From Dromiciops gliroides (lineage: Eukaryota > Chordata > Mammalia > Microbiotheria > Microbiotheriidae), in contig NC_057863.1 in assembly GCF_019393635.1 (NCBI RefSeq), positions 645,524,660 through 645,588,659 of the forward strand: a DNA stretch of 64,000 nucleotides, read 5' to 3'. This document shows positions 22,711 through 32,686 of this stretch, one piece after another (position 1 is the first letter of the stretch; each line of letters begins with the position of its first letter). Made by a program: the position numbers and the translations under genes. The notes under the pieces were generated by a model. It was given only the letters and a program-made list of their open reading frames with translations. It was not told where the DNA came from and made no database searches.

Positions 22711-24204
22711 GTCAGGGACAGGGTCTGGCAAGGAATAGGCAGTATGTCAATGCAAGTATCTTGGGGCCCTGGACACCTGGGTCTTCACTGAAGAGGGAGA
22801 ATACAGGGCAGGGGCCTGGCAGGAGGCATAGGATGCTTGGAGGGAAGGAGGCTAGAGGAAGAGTCTAGGTGTGCTTTTTCTTCTTCTTTTTTTTTTTTGT
22901 GGGACAATGAGGGTTAAGTGACTTGCCCAGGGTCACACAGTTAGTAAGTGTTAAGTGTCTGAGGTTGGATTTGAACTCAGGTTCTTCTGAATCCAGGGCC
23001 AGTGCTTTATCCACTGTGCCATCTAGCTGCTCCCTCTAGGAGCTCTTAACATCTAAGTCTTAAATGGTGGGGAGAAGGTCCCCAAAAGCCTAGGTCCATA
23101 CAGAAGGGGAAGGAGAATCCAGGAGAAAGGAATTAGACCTGAAATCTTGAGTCTCCATAGGAAGAAGCTAGGGGAAATTCAGGGATAAGGTCTAGAGCCT
23201 GAATGCCCAGGGCCTCCACCTCCCATGCTTACCTGAGAGAGGCCCAGATAGATGGAAACCGTCTCTGAGATGTAGAGAAATTTCCCGTCCTGGTTCAAGG
23301 CGAACACGAATCCGTCCAGCGACTGGGGTGTTGGGGAGAGACCTGGAGAGGTGAGCTAGGGACCCATGGGGCCGGGGCACACCAGCTCCTCAGCTCCTCT
23401 AAGGAGTCTTGGAGGTAGGAGAAGAACCCTGGGGATGCTGTTGTTGACACCAGGTGGTGGCAGAGAGCTAGCCTGGCCCAGAGGGCTCTGCTATTAAGGG
23501 AGGTGGAAAGGGGTGGAAGAGGAGTGCAAGGAGGAATAGGAAACTCAGGGGCCTGGCTTTCCTCATCCTGATTTTGGGAGGTAGGGAAAGGGGAAGTTCA
23601 AAGTTTCCTGGCAGGGAAGGAAGGGGGCCTCTGGGACCTCACCTGAAGAATGTGGCCTCCCAAATGCTGTTCAAAGAGGTCAGTGAATAGGGCAGAAGTC
23701 TCTCTCCGTCCAGGGGCACCAGAGACTGAAGAGAAAAGGTAGGGTGGAGGCCTGAAGTTTATATAGCCCTCTGTATATCTGGCTGCCTCTCCCACCTCTT
23801 CACCCTTGGGCAAGTCATATGGCTTTTCTGGGTCTCAGTTTCCTCAGCTTAAGATGAGGGGATTGGTTCAGACAAAGGATAATGCCCCTTTTAGTTTAAA
23901 ATCCCGTGGTTCTATACCCTCAGTTCAAAATCCTGTCTCCGATTATATCTTTGACCAGAGTCAAATCACCTAACCCCTTTGAATGAACCTCAGATTCCTC
24001 CTATTTGAAGTAAAGTCTTGGAATAGATTATTTCTCTAACTCTAAATCCTATTTGATTGTGCTCTCTGAAAACAGTGTCCCCACTCGTCTTTTTGCTTCC
24101 AGTCAGAGGAAGTGAGAATAGACTTATCAGGACCCTCTTCTGGAACCAATGCCCCTTTCTGGGGCTCTGCTGTGGTTTGGGTAGATCAGATAGCCTAGGA
24201 CACA

Positions 24205-24270
<66 letters not shown>

Positions 24271-24579
24271 ACACAACCTCGTTACTCACAGACAAGCAAA
24301 GCAGTGGAAAGAATTCTCAACTTGGAATGTCGAACTTGGAGTCACAAGACCCAGGTTGGAATCTTGACTCATGCTTTTACTCTCTTTTTAGGCGGGGGGT
24401 GGGGTGGGGTGGGGTGAGGCAATTGGGGTTAAGTGACTTGCCTAAGATCACACACCTAGTAAGTGTCAAGTGTCAAGTGTCTGAGGCCGGATTTGAACTC
24501 AGGTCCTCCTGACTCCAGGGCCAGTGCTCTATCCACTGTCCACTGTGCCACCTAGCTGCCCCCATGCTTTTATTCTTTT

Positions 24580-24655
<76 letters not shown>

Positions 24656-27600
24656 TTGTTTATTTATTTATTTATTTTGCAGGGCATTGGGGGTGAAGTG
24701 ACTTGCCCAGGGTCACACAGCTAGTAAGTGTCAAGTGTCTGAGGCCGGATTTGAACTCAGGTACTCCTGAATCCAGGGCCGGTGCTTTATCCACTTCGCC
24801 ACCTAGCTGCCCCCCCCCAATGCTTTTAATATTAAGCAAACCTCTCTGGGCCTCAGATTCCCTACCTATAAAATTATCTGTTATTCTATGATGTTCTATC
24901 ACTCATACAGAGTCAGGCAAGGCATCAATTCAACATGCTCAAAATACCCAGACATAGAGATACAGAGATCAGGTAATTCACCACACAGATTCCCTCACCC
25001 TACTCTCCAGAAGAATAGGATTACTCAATTCTACTTTTAGAGAAGTTGTCCGTTAATTCCACAGACGTAGAGGCAGTCACACGCATGCTGCTGCTTCCGT
25101 CTATTTCTTTGGGCTGCGGCTTTCAGCACCAAGGTCAGGGACCAGAGCCGAGAACTAAGTTCCAGCTGATTCAGAAACACCCAGAACAAACCTCCCACGA
25201 ACCCACTGCTCCCTGCCTCCCCTAGCAGAAGAGTCCAAGGAAGGCAGCAGTGAGAATAACCTAAGAGAGGCAGCGGAGTCTTAGTGATCTCCCAGGGGCA
25301 GAAGCCTCTTTCCCCAAACTTGGGAGAGGGGGGAGGACAGGAGCATCTTCCTCCTCACCAGCCTGGGAGAGGGATGAAATGAGCTCTAAATTTCTGCTGG
25401 CTGTATTCTTTCAGCACGCAGCATGTCTTTTCTAACACTGATCATAGAACCAAACCAGCCTGTTTCCCTGCTCCCAGAATCTAATATCTGGAAAGGGCCC
25501 AACAACTTTTCCCTAGTCCCTCCCACCTCCAACCTAGATCTGGACCCAGGCATCCCTTCCACTTGAGATCTTCCTTACTCCAATGGGACCTGGGTGTGTT
25601 TTCCCCCACACCTCCAATCCTCCTTCCCCAAGGCACTAACATTCCCCCACTGGTGGCCAGCTCCCTCCCCGGGCTCCCAGCCTGGGTGCAGCCGGCAGCA
25701 AACAATGCCTGTGGAAGGGGGTGGGGGGGAACAAGCTCCCAAGCTCACAAACAGCTCCCCCTGACAGACAGGGGAAACAATGCCTTCCCCGATAATTGTC
25801 GCAATTTTCTCTGTCATTTCCCTTAATTCTCTCATTTTTCCTTGCTGCAAATAACCCCTCGGGTCAGACAGAGCCCGCCTATAATTAAAAACGTTTAATG
25901 GGGGAATTAGAAAGCTGCTGGCAGGGAGCTGGGTGGAGGAGGGAGAAGGAGGATCAGGTGCCTCCCCTTCCCCCCCAACAATTCTCCAGTCCCAGTCCCA
26001 GACCTCTGCTCTTCTCTCAGGCACTGGGCAGGAAGAGGGCAGCTGGGAGGTATTCAGGCCTCATTTCTCCCTCCCCAATGTATCCCTTTTTTCTGTCTCC
26101 CCACATCACTCTTCCCTCTTCTCCCTCTCACCCCAATTCAGTCTCTTCCCATCCTAGTTCTCACACTCTTTTATCCCCAGCCCACTTCTCACCTCCACCT
26201 CATCCCATGCCCCTTAGATCCCCTCCTCACCCTCCCTTCAGCTGCCCTTATTCCTCTCTCTCTCCTCCACTGGCACTTCTCTCTGCTCCCCCCTTCCTTC
26301 TTTTCTTTTCCTTCCTTCTCTTATCTTTATCGTGTCCCCTCAGGCCGATCCCAACATTCTTTTTTCCCTCCTCACAGTTCTACTGCCCCCAGCACTCCTG
26401 TTTCTGCACCTGTCCTCACTTCCCAACTCACCTCTTCTCCAAATGCCCTTCTCTGCCTCCAACCTGACACATTCCGATTTCTCCCTGAGTTCTGTGGCCA
26501 CCCTCACTCGCCTGCTCCTCTCTTCTTGCCTATACGATTCCCCAGACACACCCATGGCCTTCTGCCTACCTATTTCTGCTCACTCCCCATCTCTTTTCCT
26601 CATTTCTAGAACTCCAGTCTCTCAACCTTTTCTGAATTTTCCCACTTCCCTCAACTTCTGTCCATTCCCTCAACTCACATGACCCCCATAGTTACTCCCT
26701 CCCATCTTATTTGACTCTTCTTCCTTCATCTCATTCTCCACCTTAGCCTTCTTCCTCCTCTCCCAAACTTAAGACCATCTAGTCATTTCCATATCCCTCC
26801 CATTCCTCTCACTTCTCTTTCCCCCAGACCCTCACCCCACCCTGACTACAGAGTGGATAAAGTGGTGGACTTGGGATCCAGGAACATCCCAGACTCGAAT
26901 ATCTCCTTCCTCACTTACTAACTGTGTGACCTGCTTCAGAAAATTGCTTGTTCTCTGGGCCTCACTTTCTTCACTAAAAAAATGCAGATAATAATAGTGC
27001 CTACCTCCCAGGGGGTGTTGAGGGTGAATGGAGATACCATACTAGGGGCTCTGTGCCCCTTAAAGTGCTCTACATATATACATGTTAGTTATTATACTTC
27101 CACATTTAATAATAATCACAGTAGCTTGCACTCATTTATCAATGTAATATTTGCAAAGCATTTTACAAATGTTTTCTCATTTGGCCCGCACAATGACCCT
27201 GGGAGGTAGGTGTTATTTCCATTTTTTTTTGTTGCTATGGCTGCTGTTTAGTCATTTCAGTCATGTCCAACGACTCATGACCCCTATTTGGGCTTTTCTT
27301 GGCAGAGATACTGGAGTGGTTTTCCATTTCCTTCAGCTCATTTTACAGATGAGGAAATTGAGACAAACAGGGTGAAGTGACTTGCCCAGGGTCACATGGC
27401 TAGTGAGTGCCTGAGGCCAGATTTGAACTCAGGAAGATGAGTCTTTGTTATTCCAAGGCCTGGCACTCTATCTGCTGCACCACCTAACTGCCCATCTTCA
27501 TTTTATAGATGATCAAATTGAGACTGAGAGGTTAAGTGACTTGCCCAGGGTTACTTAACTAGGAAATGACTGAGGCCAGCTTTGAATTCAGGTCTTCTTG

Positions 27601-27986
27601 ATTCCAGGTCCAGCATTCTATCTGCTGTGCCACATAGCTACCTCCAGCTAGGATATATTTCCCCATAACCAACCCCCTTTACTACTCAATCCCCACTCCT
27701 AATTTTTTTTTTTGCTTTCTATTCCTTTTCACTCACTCCCTTTGCCCTCCCACCATCCCCTCTCCAACTTATATCAGTTTTTCCCAAATGTTTGATTGTC
27801 TCTCCCCGATCCTCTCTCCCACCCTCTCCATCCATTAGCAGCACCTCCATCTGTCTCCCCCTCTACATCAGCTCACTCTTCTCAACTCCCTAACCCCACT
27901 TCCCTTGGGTCTCAGACCTTGAAAGGGTCTAGCCAGATTAGGTATAGATTAAATAACACCCTGGACAGCTATCTGTATGTGTGAGT

Positions 27987-28033
<47 letters not shown>

Positions 28034-30185
28034 GCAATGGGAACCCTCTTCAGAGATAATAGGGCTATAAGGTTATAGCTGGGAGACACCTCTGAGATCA
28101 TCTAGTCATTTTATAGAAGAGGAGATTGGAGAGGTTGATAAACTAGCTCAAGGTCACACAGATGGTAAATGGTAAAACTGAGGCTCGAACCCAGCAATTG
28201 TGACTCCAAATTTTGGGCTCTCTCCACCTCACCACACTGGAGTCATTCTCTCTATCCAGTATCCAGGAGGCTCAAGCTTCCCCTCTCCCTGTCCTTGCCT
28301 CTCCAATCCTGCCCATTCTGCCCCAGGAAGATGGGCCAAACGAGGTTAGGAAGTGGAGGGTGGATCTCTGAAGATTATCAGACACTCCCTTCTGCCTCTG
28401 CACTTGAGTAGGGTGACTAGGACAAGGCAGAAGTCGCCCCAGTGTCTGGAACCCAGCTCCCTCCCACAGTACAGGGCACACTTGGTATTCCTCTCGCTCT
28501 CTCTGGCTTGTCTCCACCACAGCCGGCCTGGGGATGGGAGCTGCATCTTTAAGGAGGCTCAGCTTTCCCCACTTCCCCTAGAAGGGGGGTACTCAGATAC
28601 CAGAGTTCCCCTGCTTTGGGGGACAGAGAGCTAGGGGAACTGAGATAGGGGCGCTGAGATGCTTGGGTCCTGCCAGCTACAAGGACGTGGGGTTGGCAGG
28701 ACATTTGTGCCCCCTCCCCCCGCCCAACTAAGGAGGGGTGGGGGCAGAGATGGCAGCCAGCTCTGAAGATCTCAAAGCATTTTTAGCCATTCCCTGTACC
28801 TATGTTCCCCCTCCCCCTCCCCCCTTCAGAGACTGCAGGGTTGGAGGAAGGACAATGACCTGCCCCAGAAGTCAGAGAAACGTGTCTAGATTGCAATGGA
28901 AAAGAGGAAGGTTGTCAATTTCTTCTCTCCCCCTGTCTCACAGTGATGGAAACACTCTCTCAGACACAGGACCTTCCCCACTCTTCTTTTGAGCTAAAAG
29001 GTATCTTAGACATCCATCCTAACTAGATTATTTTATGGATTAGGGAACTGAGGTTCAAAAGGAAGAGACTTGGCCAAGGTCACACAAAGAATCAGGTCAA
29101 AGCATGAGCCCAGGTCAGCTGACTTTCAGACCAGGGTTTAATCCTTTATAACAATCTACTACCCTCTTCTCCTTCCTCTCCTTAGCTCCCTCCCACTCCC
29201 CTTCCCAACCCCCACCCCACCTCCATCAGATACTTTAGGTCAGGGAAAGGGAAGGCAACAGAGGGACAAAGAGAAGCATGAGACACAGAGAGAAGAATGA
29301 AGGATGGAGGGAGAGACAGTTATAGAGGGCAAATGGAGACACTGAGGGGCAGAGAAGAAAGGGAGGGATGAGCTACAGAGAGAAAAGAGACTGAGGGATA
29401 CAGGGAAGACAGCTATAGAAAGGAGGCAACAGAGAAAATGGGAGGCTGAGGGACAGAGGGGGGAAATTGAAGAACGGGATGAGGAGAGACAGGGAGGGTA
29501 TGTAATTGAGGGACAGAGAGGAATCTGAGCTACAAAGAAGGGAAAACACAATATGGAGACAGCTACAGAGAAGGGGAGACAGGGATAGAGGGAAATCAGG
29601 CACAGATAGGAGGGACACTGATGGACAAAGGAGAGACTGGAATGAAGTGGGGGTGACTGAGGGATAGAAAGGGAGAAATTGAGGGGGAAAAAGGGAAGAA
29701 CCACAGACATGGGAAACTGAGGGATAGGGGTGAGAGTGAAAGGCAGGGAAAGGGGTAAAGGGCAGAGAGAAGGGAAAATGAGAAACAACCTGTGAAAGGA
29801 GACTGGGACAGAGATGGGGAAACTGAGGCACATGGAGAGCAGAGAGAGAAGGACAGAGAGAAGGGAGACTGACGAAGGGGGAGAGAATGAAAGAGAGGTG
29901 TAGGACAAGTAGCAGAGGGCAGGGCCTGGGATTCACTTCCTTGATCTCCCCCCCTTATTCTCCCCTCCCCGGGTGCCTGTTGCACCAACGAGGCTAATTG
30001 CAGGCACATTAACTCACATTGGCCTCCTGGAGAGCTGAGGGTCGGGTGGGGTGAATGCCGTAGAGTGAGACTTTGAAGCTAGCTTTCTTGCTGCATTCCC
30101 TGTGGTCCCAGAGCCGAGAGGTCGCTCATTTTAGCTTTTACCCTTCTGCCTGAATTATTCGGGTCTTGGATTCTCATAGCTGCCG

Positions 30186-30270
<85 letters not shown>

Positions 30271-32686
30271 GCTTTACATTCACACCCCAGGAGAAACTCC
30301 CACTCTTCCCCCTTAATCTTTGGAGTGGCAATTAGAACGCTTAGAGATCCTTTGTGGAGAGAAGACCCTCAAAGGAGAAGCCTGTCTCAGGCAGAAGTCG
30401 GAGTCAGAATGGACTTTAGCGGTCATGGAGCCCAGTCTTCTTCCTCAGTTTACAAAAAAGGAAGCTGAAACTCAAAAAGGAAACGGAGTATATTTGGGAC
30501 TCTACCTCGGGCATCCTGACTCCCAGCCCTGGGTTTGTCCCCGAGTGCTTATTCCTCATTTTTCTGAATTGTAGAGATGAAGGTGGAGGGGAGCGAGGAT
30601 GGGAAGACCCCACACTGACTGTCTCCTTCAAAAGACAAGGACGGTGCAAGGAGAGCTTGGAGTTAGAATGTCGGGGGCCTGTCCCTGACTTTCTTTGTGA
30701 TGTTGGACAAGTTCCTTTCCAACCCTGGGCCTCACTTTCTCTCCCTGTGAAATGGGAACCTCGAACTGGAGAGCGTTTCTAAAAGGTCGCTCTGAGCCTA
30801 TGAAGAGGTTGGAGACTGAGGACACGGAAATCTATTCCTTCTATCCAGAAGCCAGTACTCCTGGGTCCTCTTGAGCTTCGGGGTGGATAAGGGTGGGGTG
30901 AAGGCAGAAAAAGAGCTGAGGCGCCCCTCCTCGCCCGCGCCCCCCTCCCCCGGCTCCTGGAGACAATAGGCAGATGTTTATCCGGATTTCCAAGCGCACG
31001 CTCCGCGGCGGCTAATTCCCGGGTGGGTAATGACTGTAATCAGTGCTCGCGGTAATGCCGGATTCTCTAGGCGCTGGTTAATTTGCGTAATTACAGCCTT
31101 AGAAGCCGCATTATTTAAATGGCGATTTATCGCGGTCCTAATCAATGCTATTTTCTCGGCCCCCCACCATCCCCTCCTTTCCCCTCCCCTCTACTAGGTG
31201 GTGTGGGAACCCGGGGCTCAGCTGGGCTGGGACTCGGACGCCTGGGGCCCCTGCAGGAAGGGTCTGCGCCCCCGCCAGGTTCCTCTGCCCCAGCGCCAGA
31301 TGTAGCCACAGTTGGCCGCCCAGTTCCGAGCATCCCTCCCAGGGTGAAGGGGAAGCAGAAACTTCTGGTCCCGTCTGTCCCACTGCCAGGGCTGGGCACT
31401 CGGGAGCCAGCGTTCCTTGGGTAATCCTGACAGGACTGAGGATGCAGAGACTGGGCTCCCTTCTGTGGTCCTCCTGGCAGGCCTGGAAGCAGGGGCACCA
31501 GGGTCCTGTCCTCTGGCCTCCCGTCCATTGGCCTCAGATCATGGCGAGACAGGAGGATCAGGCACTCGGGTCCCTTGTGTGCTCCCATCTCAGGGCTGGG
31601 GGCAGGGACGCCTCCCCCACCTGCACGGGCTGGACAGAGGGATATCAGAGTGCCGTTTACCCTTCTGTCAAGGCTAGGGGCGGGCCCAGCGACCCCAGGG
31701 TTCCCTTTGTCTTTGGGCACAGGGACACCAAGGTCTCCCCCACCTATGAGGGCAGGGAACAAGAGCCCTAGGGTGCTTTCTCTCCTTTTGCCAGAGCTTT
31801 ATACGGATACTTGGTCCTCTTTGCGTTTCTGGTGGCTCAGATCCTGGGATCCCAGGGTACCCTCAGTGTTACCTGGCGCTGGTGGCGGGTCGGCTCTGGG
31901 TGAACTCCAGGGAGGATCCCCGAGGGCAGCAAAATCCCGCAGGCGGAGGTAGGTGATGCTGAGCCGCACGATGGACGCCTTGTCCAGCTGGCTCGTGATG
32001 GCGCTGGGCAGGGGCAGCGTCTTCGCCAGCTCATAAAATTCGAAGTTCTCTTTGCCCCGGCGGGAGCGGGCCGCATTCCGGGACTTCTCCTTCCGCAAGG
32101 CCTGCAGACTTCAGGAGTGGGTGAAAGATCACTATGGGCCTCACCCCTAGCCAGGGGAGAGAAATGGGCCTCTTTGGGAAGGAGACACTGACCGGAGACC
32201 AGGAATGGATCTGATGGAGGGGGCAGGGACAGAACGCAGGGTAAGAATTCCAAATGGGAGGGGACCTAACGCTGAGTGAGAATCCCTCCTAGGGGGCGGG
32301 GACAGAAGTGGGTGAACACTCTCCAAGTGGGCAGAGACTGAGCCCTAAGTAAGAGTTTCATTGTCTGGTGGGCGGGGTCAGAACGTTGGGTGAGAAAGCT
32401 GAATGGATGCGGATAGAATGTTGACAGTTCTACCATCTAGAGAATAGGGCTGAGCTTGGTGTGAACATCCTTAATGGACGGGAACAGAGTTCTGAGTGAG
32501 AATCCCACCTCTGAAGGGGCGGAGACAAAACTCTGGGTGAGAATTCTATCGGTATTGGGAGGGGCCTCGGGAGGAGGCGGGTCTTGCTCACCAGGGCACG
32601 GGCGGGGCTTTGACCAGCAGTCCCTGAAGGAAATCCCACTCGACGCTGACGCACTTGACCTCGCTTCCTGAGAAGTGGGCCGCCAT
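15282..32686 (-). CDS. NPAS1: NPAS1, whole coding span (11 coding exons)
   Basis: Exons from 5' to 3' on the minus strand: 32592-32686, 31873-32108, 23643-23725, 23233-23322, 22119-22302, 21132-21253, 20062-20243, 17669-17775, 16957-17104, 16361-16455, 15282-15805. All introns are GT-AG, all phases join, and the total of 1866 bases gives 621 residues (human about 590). Domains: basic region and helix-loop-helix about 37-90 ([16 protein letters not shown]); PAS-A about 127-196, continuing at 246-279 after a Ser/Pro linker with an 11-Ser run; PAS-B about 317-415; Pro-rich C-terminal region ending RKGD. NPAS1 is a neuronal bHLH-PAS repressor that pairs with ARNT-type partners and acts in the nucleus, notably in GABAergic neurons (family knowledge). 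No disabling change seen. An extra stretch of about 8-10 residues at 281-290 is unusual against remembered human sequence. Confidence 0.96.
15940..16140. repeat. Degenerate minisatellite, unit about 40 bases
   Basis: Repeated units like AGCTCTGACATTCTAGGTTC followed by TAAGGTCCCTCCC, at least five copies, in the last NPAS1 intron (15806-16360). Confidence 0.7.
16361..16455 (-). CDS. NPAS1: NPAS1 coding exon 10
   Basis: Encodes [20 protein letters not shown] and on to [13 protein letters not shown] matches ALDAFQLP-type sequence of mammalian NPAS1. Donor AAAG|GTACCT. Confidence 0.92.
16710..16858 (-). mobile_element. WSINE1-type SINE
   Basis: In the NPAS1 intron between coding exons 9 and 10; duplications CAATTAGTTTTG(A/T)CT. 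Confidence 0.92.
16957..17104 (-). CDS. NPAS1: NPAS1 coding exon 9 (PAS-B)
   Basis: Encodes [49 protein letters not shown], the end of PAS-B and nearly invariant in the family. Donor CTCAG|GTGAGG. Confidence 0.96.
17669..17775 (-). CDS. NPAS1: NPAS1 coding exon 8 (PAS-B)
   Basis: Encodes [20 protein letters not shown] then [16 protein letters not shown]. Donor is GGACT|GTGCGT. Confidence 0.93.
18035..18720 (-). mobile_element. CR1/L3-like LINE 3' end
   Basis: AGAATCATAATCC, TTGGAAAGGACCTCAGCAA, AGGAATTTTTTCCTGATGTC, TATTCTCTTCTGGACACTCT follow the order of amniote CR1 3' ends, reversed. Split by the WSINE1 at 18292-18450. Confidence 0.65.
18292..18450 (+). mobile_element. WSINE1-type SINE
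   Basis: Full-length with ACAAAC-rich tail, inserted in the CR1-like fragment. Confidence 0.92.
19086..19544 (-). mobile_element. Solo LTR, ERV-like, family A
   Basis: Same family as 64-432, reversed. Flanks ATCCC/ATCCT may be a 5-base target duplication. A GA microsatellite has expanded inside it. Degenerate, no internal region seen. Confidence 0.65.
19291..19368. repeat. (GA)39 microsatellite
   Basis: Uninterrupted GA run of 78 bases inside the LTR copy. Confidence 0.97.
20062..20243 (-). CDS. NPAS1: NPAS1 coding exon 7
   Basis: Encodes VIHVTGRLR, an unusual [10 protein letters not shown] stretch, then [20 protein letters not shown] and the opening of PAS-B. Donor GAGAGCAG|GTGGGA. Confidence 0.95.
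20555..20800 (+). mobile_element. MIR-like SINE
   Basis: Degenerate SINE head, CORE and MIR 3' part (AGCATTTAGCACAGTGCTTG). Confidence 0.6.
21132..21253 (-). CDS. NPAS1: NPAS1 coding exon 6
   Basis: Encodes [16 protein letters not shown] then [20 protein letters not shown], the conserved return of PAS-A. Acceptor TTTCTTCAG, donor AAG|GTGAGT. Confidence 0.96.
21583..21780 (+). mobile_element. MIR-like SINE
   Basis: GACCTGAGTTCAAATCCTGA and GGCTCAGTTTCCTCATCTCT in MIR order. The WSINE1 that follows inserted at its end. Confidence 0.6.
21783..21930 (-). mobile_element. WSINE1-type SINE
   Basis: Duplications GTGATCATTCT on both sides; NPAS1 intron between exons 5 and 6. Confidence 0.93.
22119..22302 (-). 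CDS. NPAS1: NPAS1 coding exon 5 (PAS-A and Ser-rich linker)
   Basis: Encodes [20 protein letters not shown] and on, then a Pro/Gly stretch and 11 consecutive Ser. Ends ACTG|GTAACT. Confidence 0.95.
22672..22708. repeat. (TG)n microsatellite
   Basis: Pure TG run in an NPAS1 intron. Confidence 0.95.
22885..23034 (-). mobile_element. WSINE1-type SINE
   Basis: Antisense SINE with T-rich tail, in the NPAS1 intron between exons 4 and 5. Confidence 0.9.
23233..23322 (-). CDS. NPAS1: NPAS1 coding exon 4 (PAS-A)
   Basis: Exactly 30 codons, [20 protein letters not shown] then [10 protein letters not shown], the PAS-A core. Acceptor CACCCCAG, donor CAG|GTAAGC. Confidence 0.96.
23643..23725 (-). CDS. 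NPAS1: NPAS1 coding exon 3 (PAS-A start)
   Basis: Encodes [20 protein letters not shown] then HLGGHILQ, the start of PAS-A. Acceptor TCTCTTCAG, donor CAG|GTGAGG. Confidence 0.95.
24200..24267. repeat. (CA)n microsatellite
   Basis: CA run with one early interruption. Confidence 0.96.
24394..24561 (-). mobile_element. WSINE1-type SINE, upstream of a stacked pair
   Basis: Flanked by CATGCTTTTACTC and CATGCTTTTATTC. Confidence 0.9.
24581..24655. repeat. (TCTA)n microsatellite
   Basis: TATC/TCTA run of about 75 bases at the tail side of the next SINE. Confidence 0.96.
24657..24820 (-). mobile_element. WSINE1-type SINE, second of a stacked pair
   Basis: Its tail is TTTA-rich and abuts the TCTA array. 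A third copy of the ATGCTTTTA target follows at about 24820. Confidence 0.88.
25640..25930. promoter_or_regulatory. Second candidate enhancer in NPAS1 large intron
   Basis: Non-repetitive block with paired AACAATGCC motifs (SOX-like ACAAT), GATAATTGTCGCAATTTTC, TTGCTGCAAATAA and ATAATTAAAAACGTTTAATG (25881-25900). Its composition differs sharply from the CT-rich sequence on its right. Confidence 0.42.
26050..26840. repeat. CT-rich tract
   Basis: Strongly pyrimidine-biased plus strand for about 0.8 kb with CTCCCCAT/CTTCTC-like sub-repeats. Confidence 0.7.
26845..27110 (+). mobile_element. MIR-like SINE
   Basis: SINE head (GTGGATAAAGTGGTGGACTT), CORE (CTAACTGTGTGACC) and MIR 3' part. Confidence 0.6.
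27130..27650 (-). mobile_element. MIR split by a MAR1
   Basis: 27130-27227 and 27495-27650 form one antisense MIR. The MAR1 lies between. Confidence 0.65.
27228..27494 (-). mobile_element. MAR1 SINE
   Basis: Near full-length antisense MAR1 (TCAGTCATGTCCAACGACTC, GAGTGGTTTTCCATTTCCTT). Confidence 0.88.
27988..28030. repeat. (TG)n microsatellite
   Basis: Pure TG run. Confidence 0.95.
29230..29930. repeat. Purine-rich degenerate minisatellite
   Basis: Units like GAGACTGAGGGATAGAGG recur every 35-45 bases over 0.7 kb; the plus strand is strongly purine. Confidence 0.7.
29975..30165. promoter_or_regulatory. Third candidate regulatory block in NPAS1 large intron
   Basis: Unique sequence between a purine-rich tract and a CT microsatellite, with GGCTAATTGCAGGCACATTA and CTGAATTATTCGGGT. 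Evidence is composition and motifs only. Confidence 0.3.
30188..30270. repeat. (CT)n microsatellite
   Basis: CT run of about 83 bases with one interruption near its right end. Confidence 0.96.
30940..31165. promoter_or_regulatory. Homeodomain-motif-rich block in NPAS1 large intron
   Basis: AT-rich island in GC-rich surroundings with many TAAT cores: TAATGACTGTAATCA (31028-31042), TTAATTTGCGTAATTA (31078-31093), a TTATTTAAATGGCGATTTAT stretch, and CCTAATCAATGCTATT. There are no repeat signatures and no open frame. This looks like a conserved enhancer; conservation itself cannot be seen from one sequence. Confidence 0.5.
31370..31760. repeat. GC-rich degenerate minisatellite
   Basis: Recurring CCAGGGCTGGGGGCAGG-like units followed by ACCAGGGTTCCCTT-like sequence, about 60-90 bases apart, next to the NPAS1 bHLH exon. 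Confidence 0.5.
31873..32108 (-). CDS. NPAS1: NPAS1 coding exon 2 (bHLH)
   Basis: Acceptor CTCCTGAAG, chosen because it restores [12 protein letters not shown] in frame. The nearby CTGCAG acceptor would break the frame. It carries the DNA-binding basic region and both helices ([19 protein letters not shown]). Donor CCAG|GTAACA. Confidence 0.95.
32196..32580. repeat. Minisatellite in NPAS1 intron 1, unit about 40 bases
   Basis: About eight units of the form GGGCGGGGACAGAA, CTCTGGGTGAGAAT, then a variable C/T-rich spacer, filling most of the short intron between the ATG exon and the bHLH exon. Confidence 0.75.
32592..32686 (-). CDS. NPAS1: NPAS1 first coding exon
   Basis: ATG at 32686-32684 opens [20 protein letters not shown]. 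It encodes 31 residues plus two bases and ends CCCTG|GTGAGC. The exon itself begins at about 32759, after a strong acceptor, so 73 bases are 5' UTR. Confidence 0.9.

Larger units (their letters stand above)
23726..31872 (-). other. NPAS1: NPAS1 large intron (between coding exons 2 and 3)
   Basis: Holds microsatellites, stacked SINEs, a CT-rich tract (26050-26840), MIR/MAR1 nests, a purine-rich tract (29230-29930), three candidate regulatory blocks and a degenerate minisatellite (31370-31760). 28050-29200 shows only MIR-like traces. No further exon seen. Confidence 0.75.

Noticed and set aside
29240-30009. Minus-strand Ser/Leu/Pro/Phe frames up to 222 codons
   Set aside because: Reverse translations of the purine-rich minisatellite.
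31138-31771. Overlapping frames up to 208 codons on both strands in the NPAS1 large intron
   Set aside because: GC-rich repetitive intron without splice logic or recognisable protein sequence.
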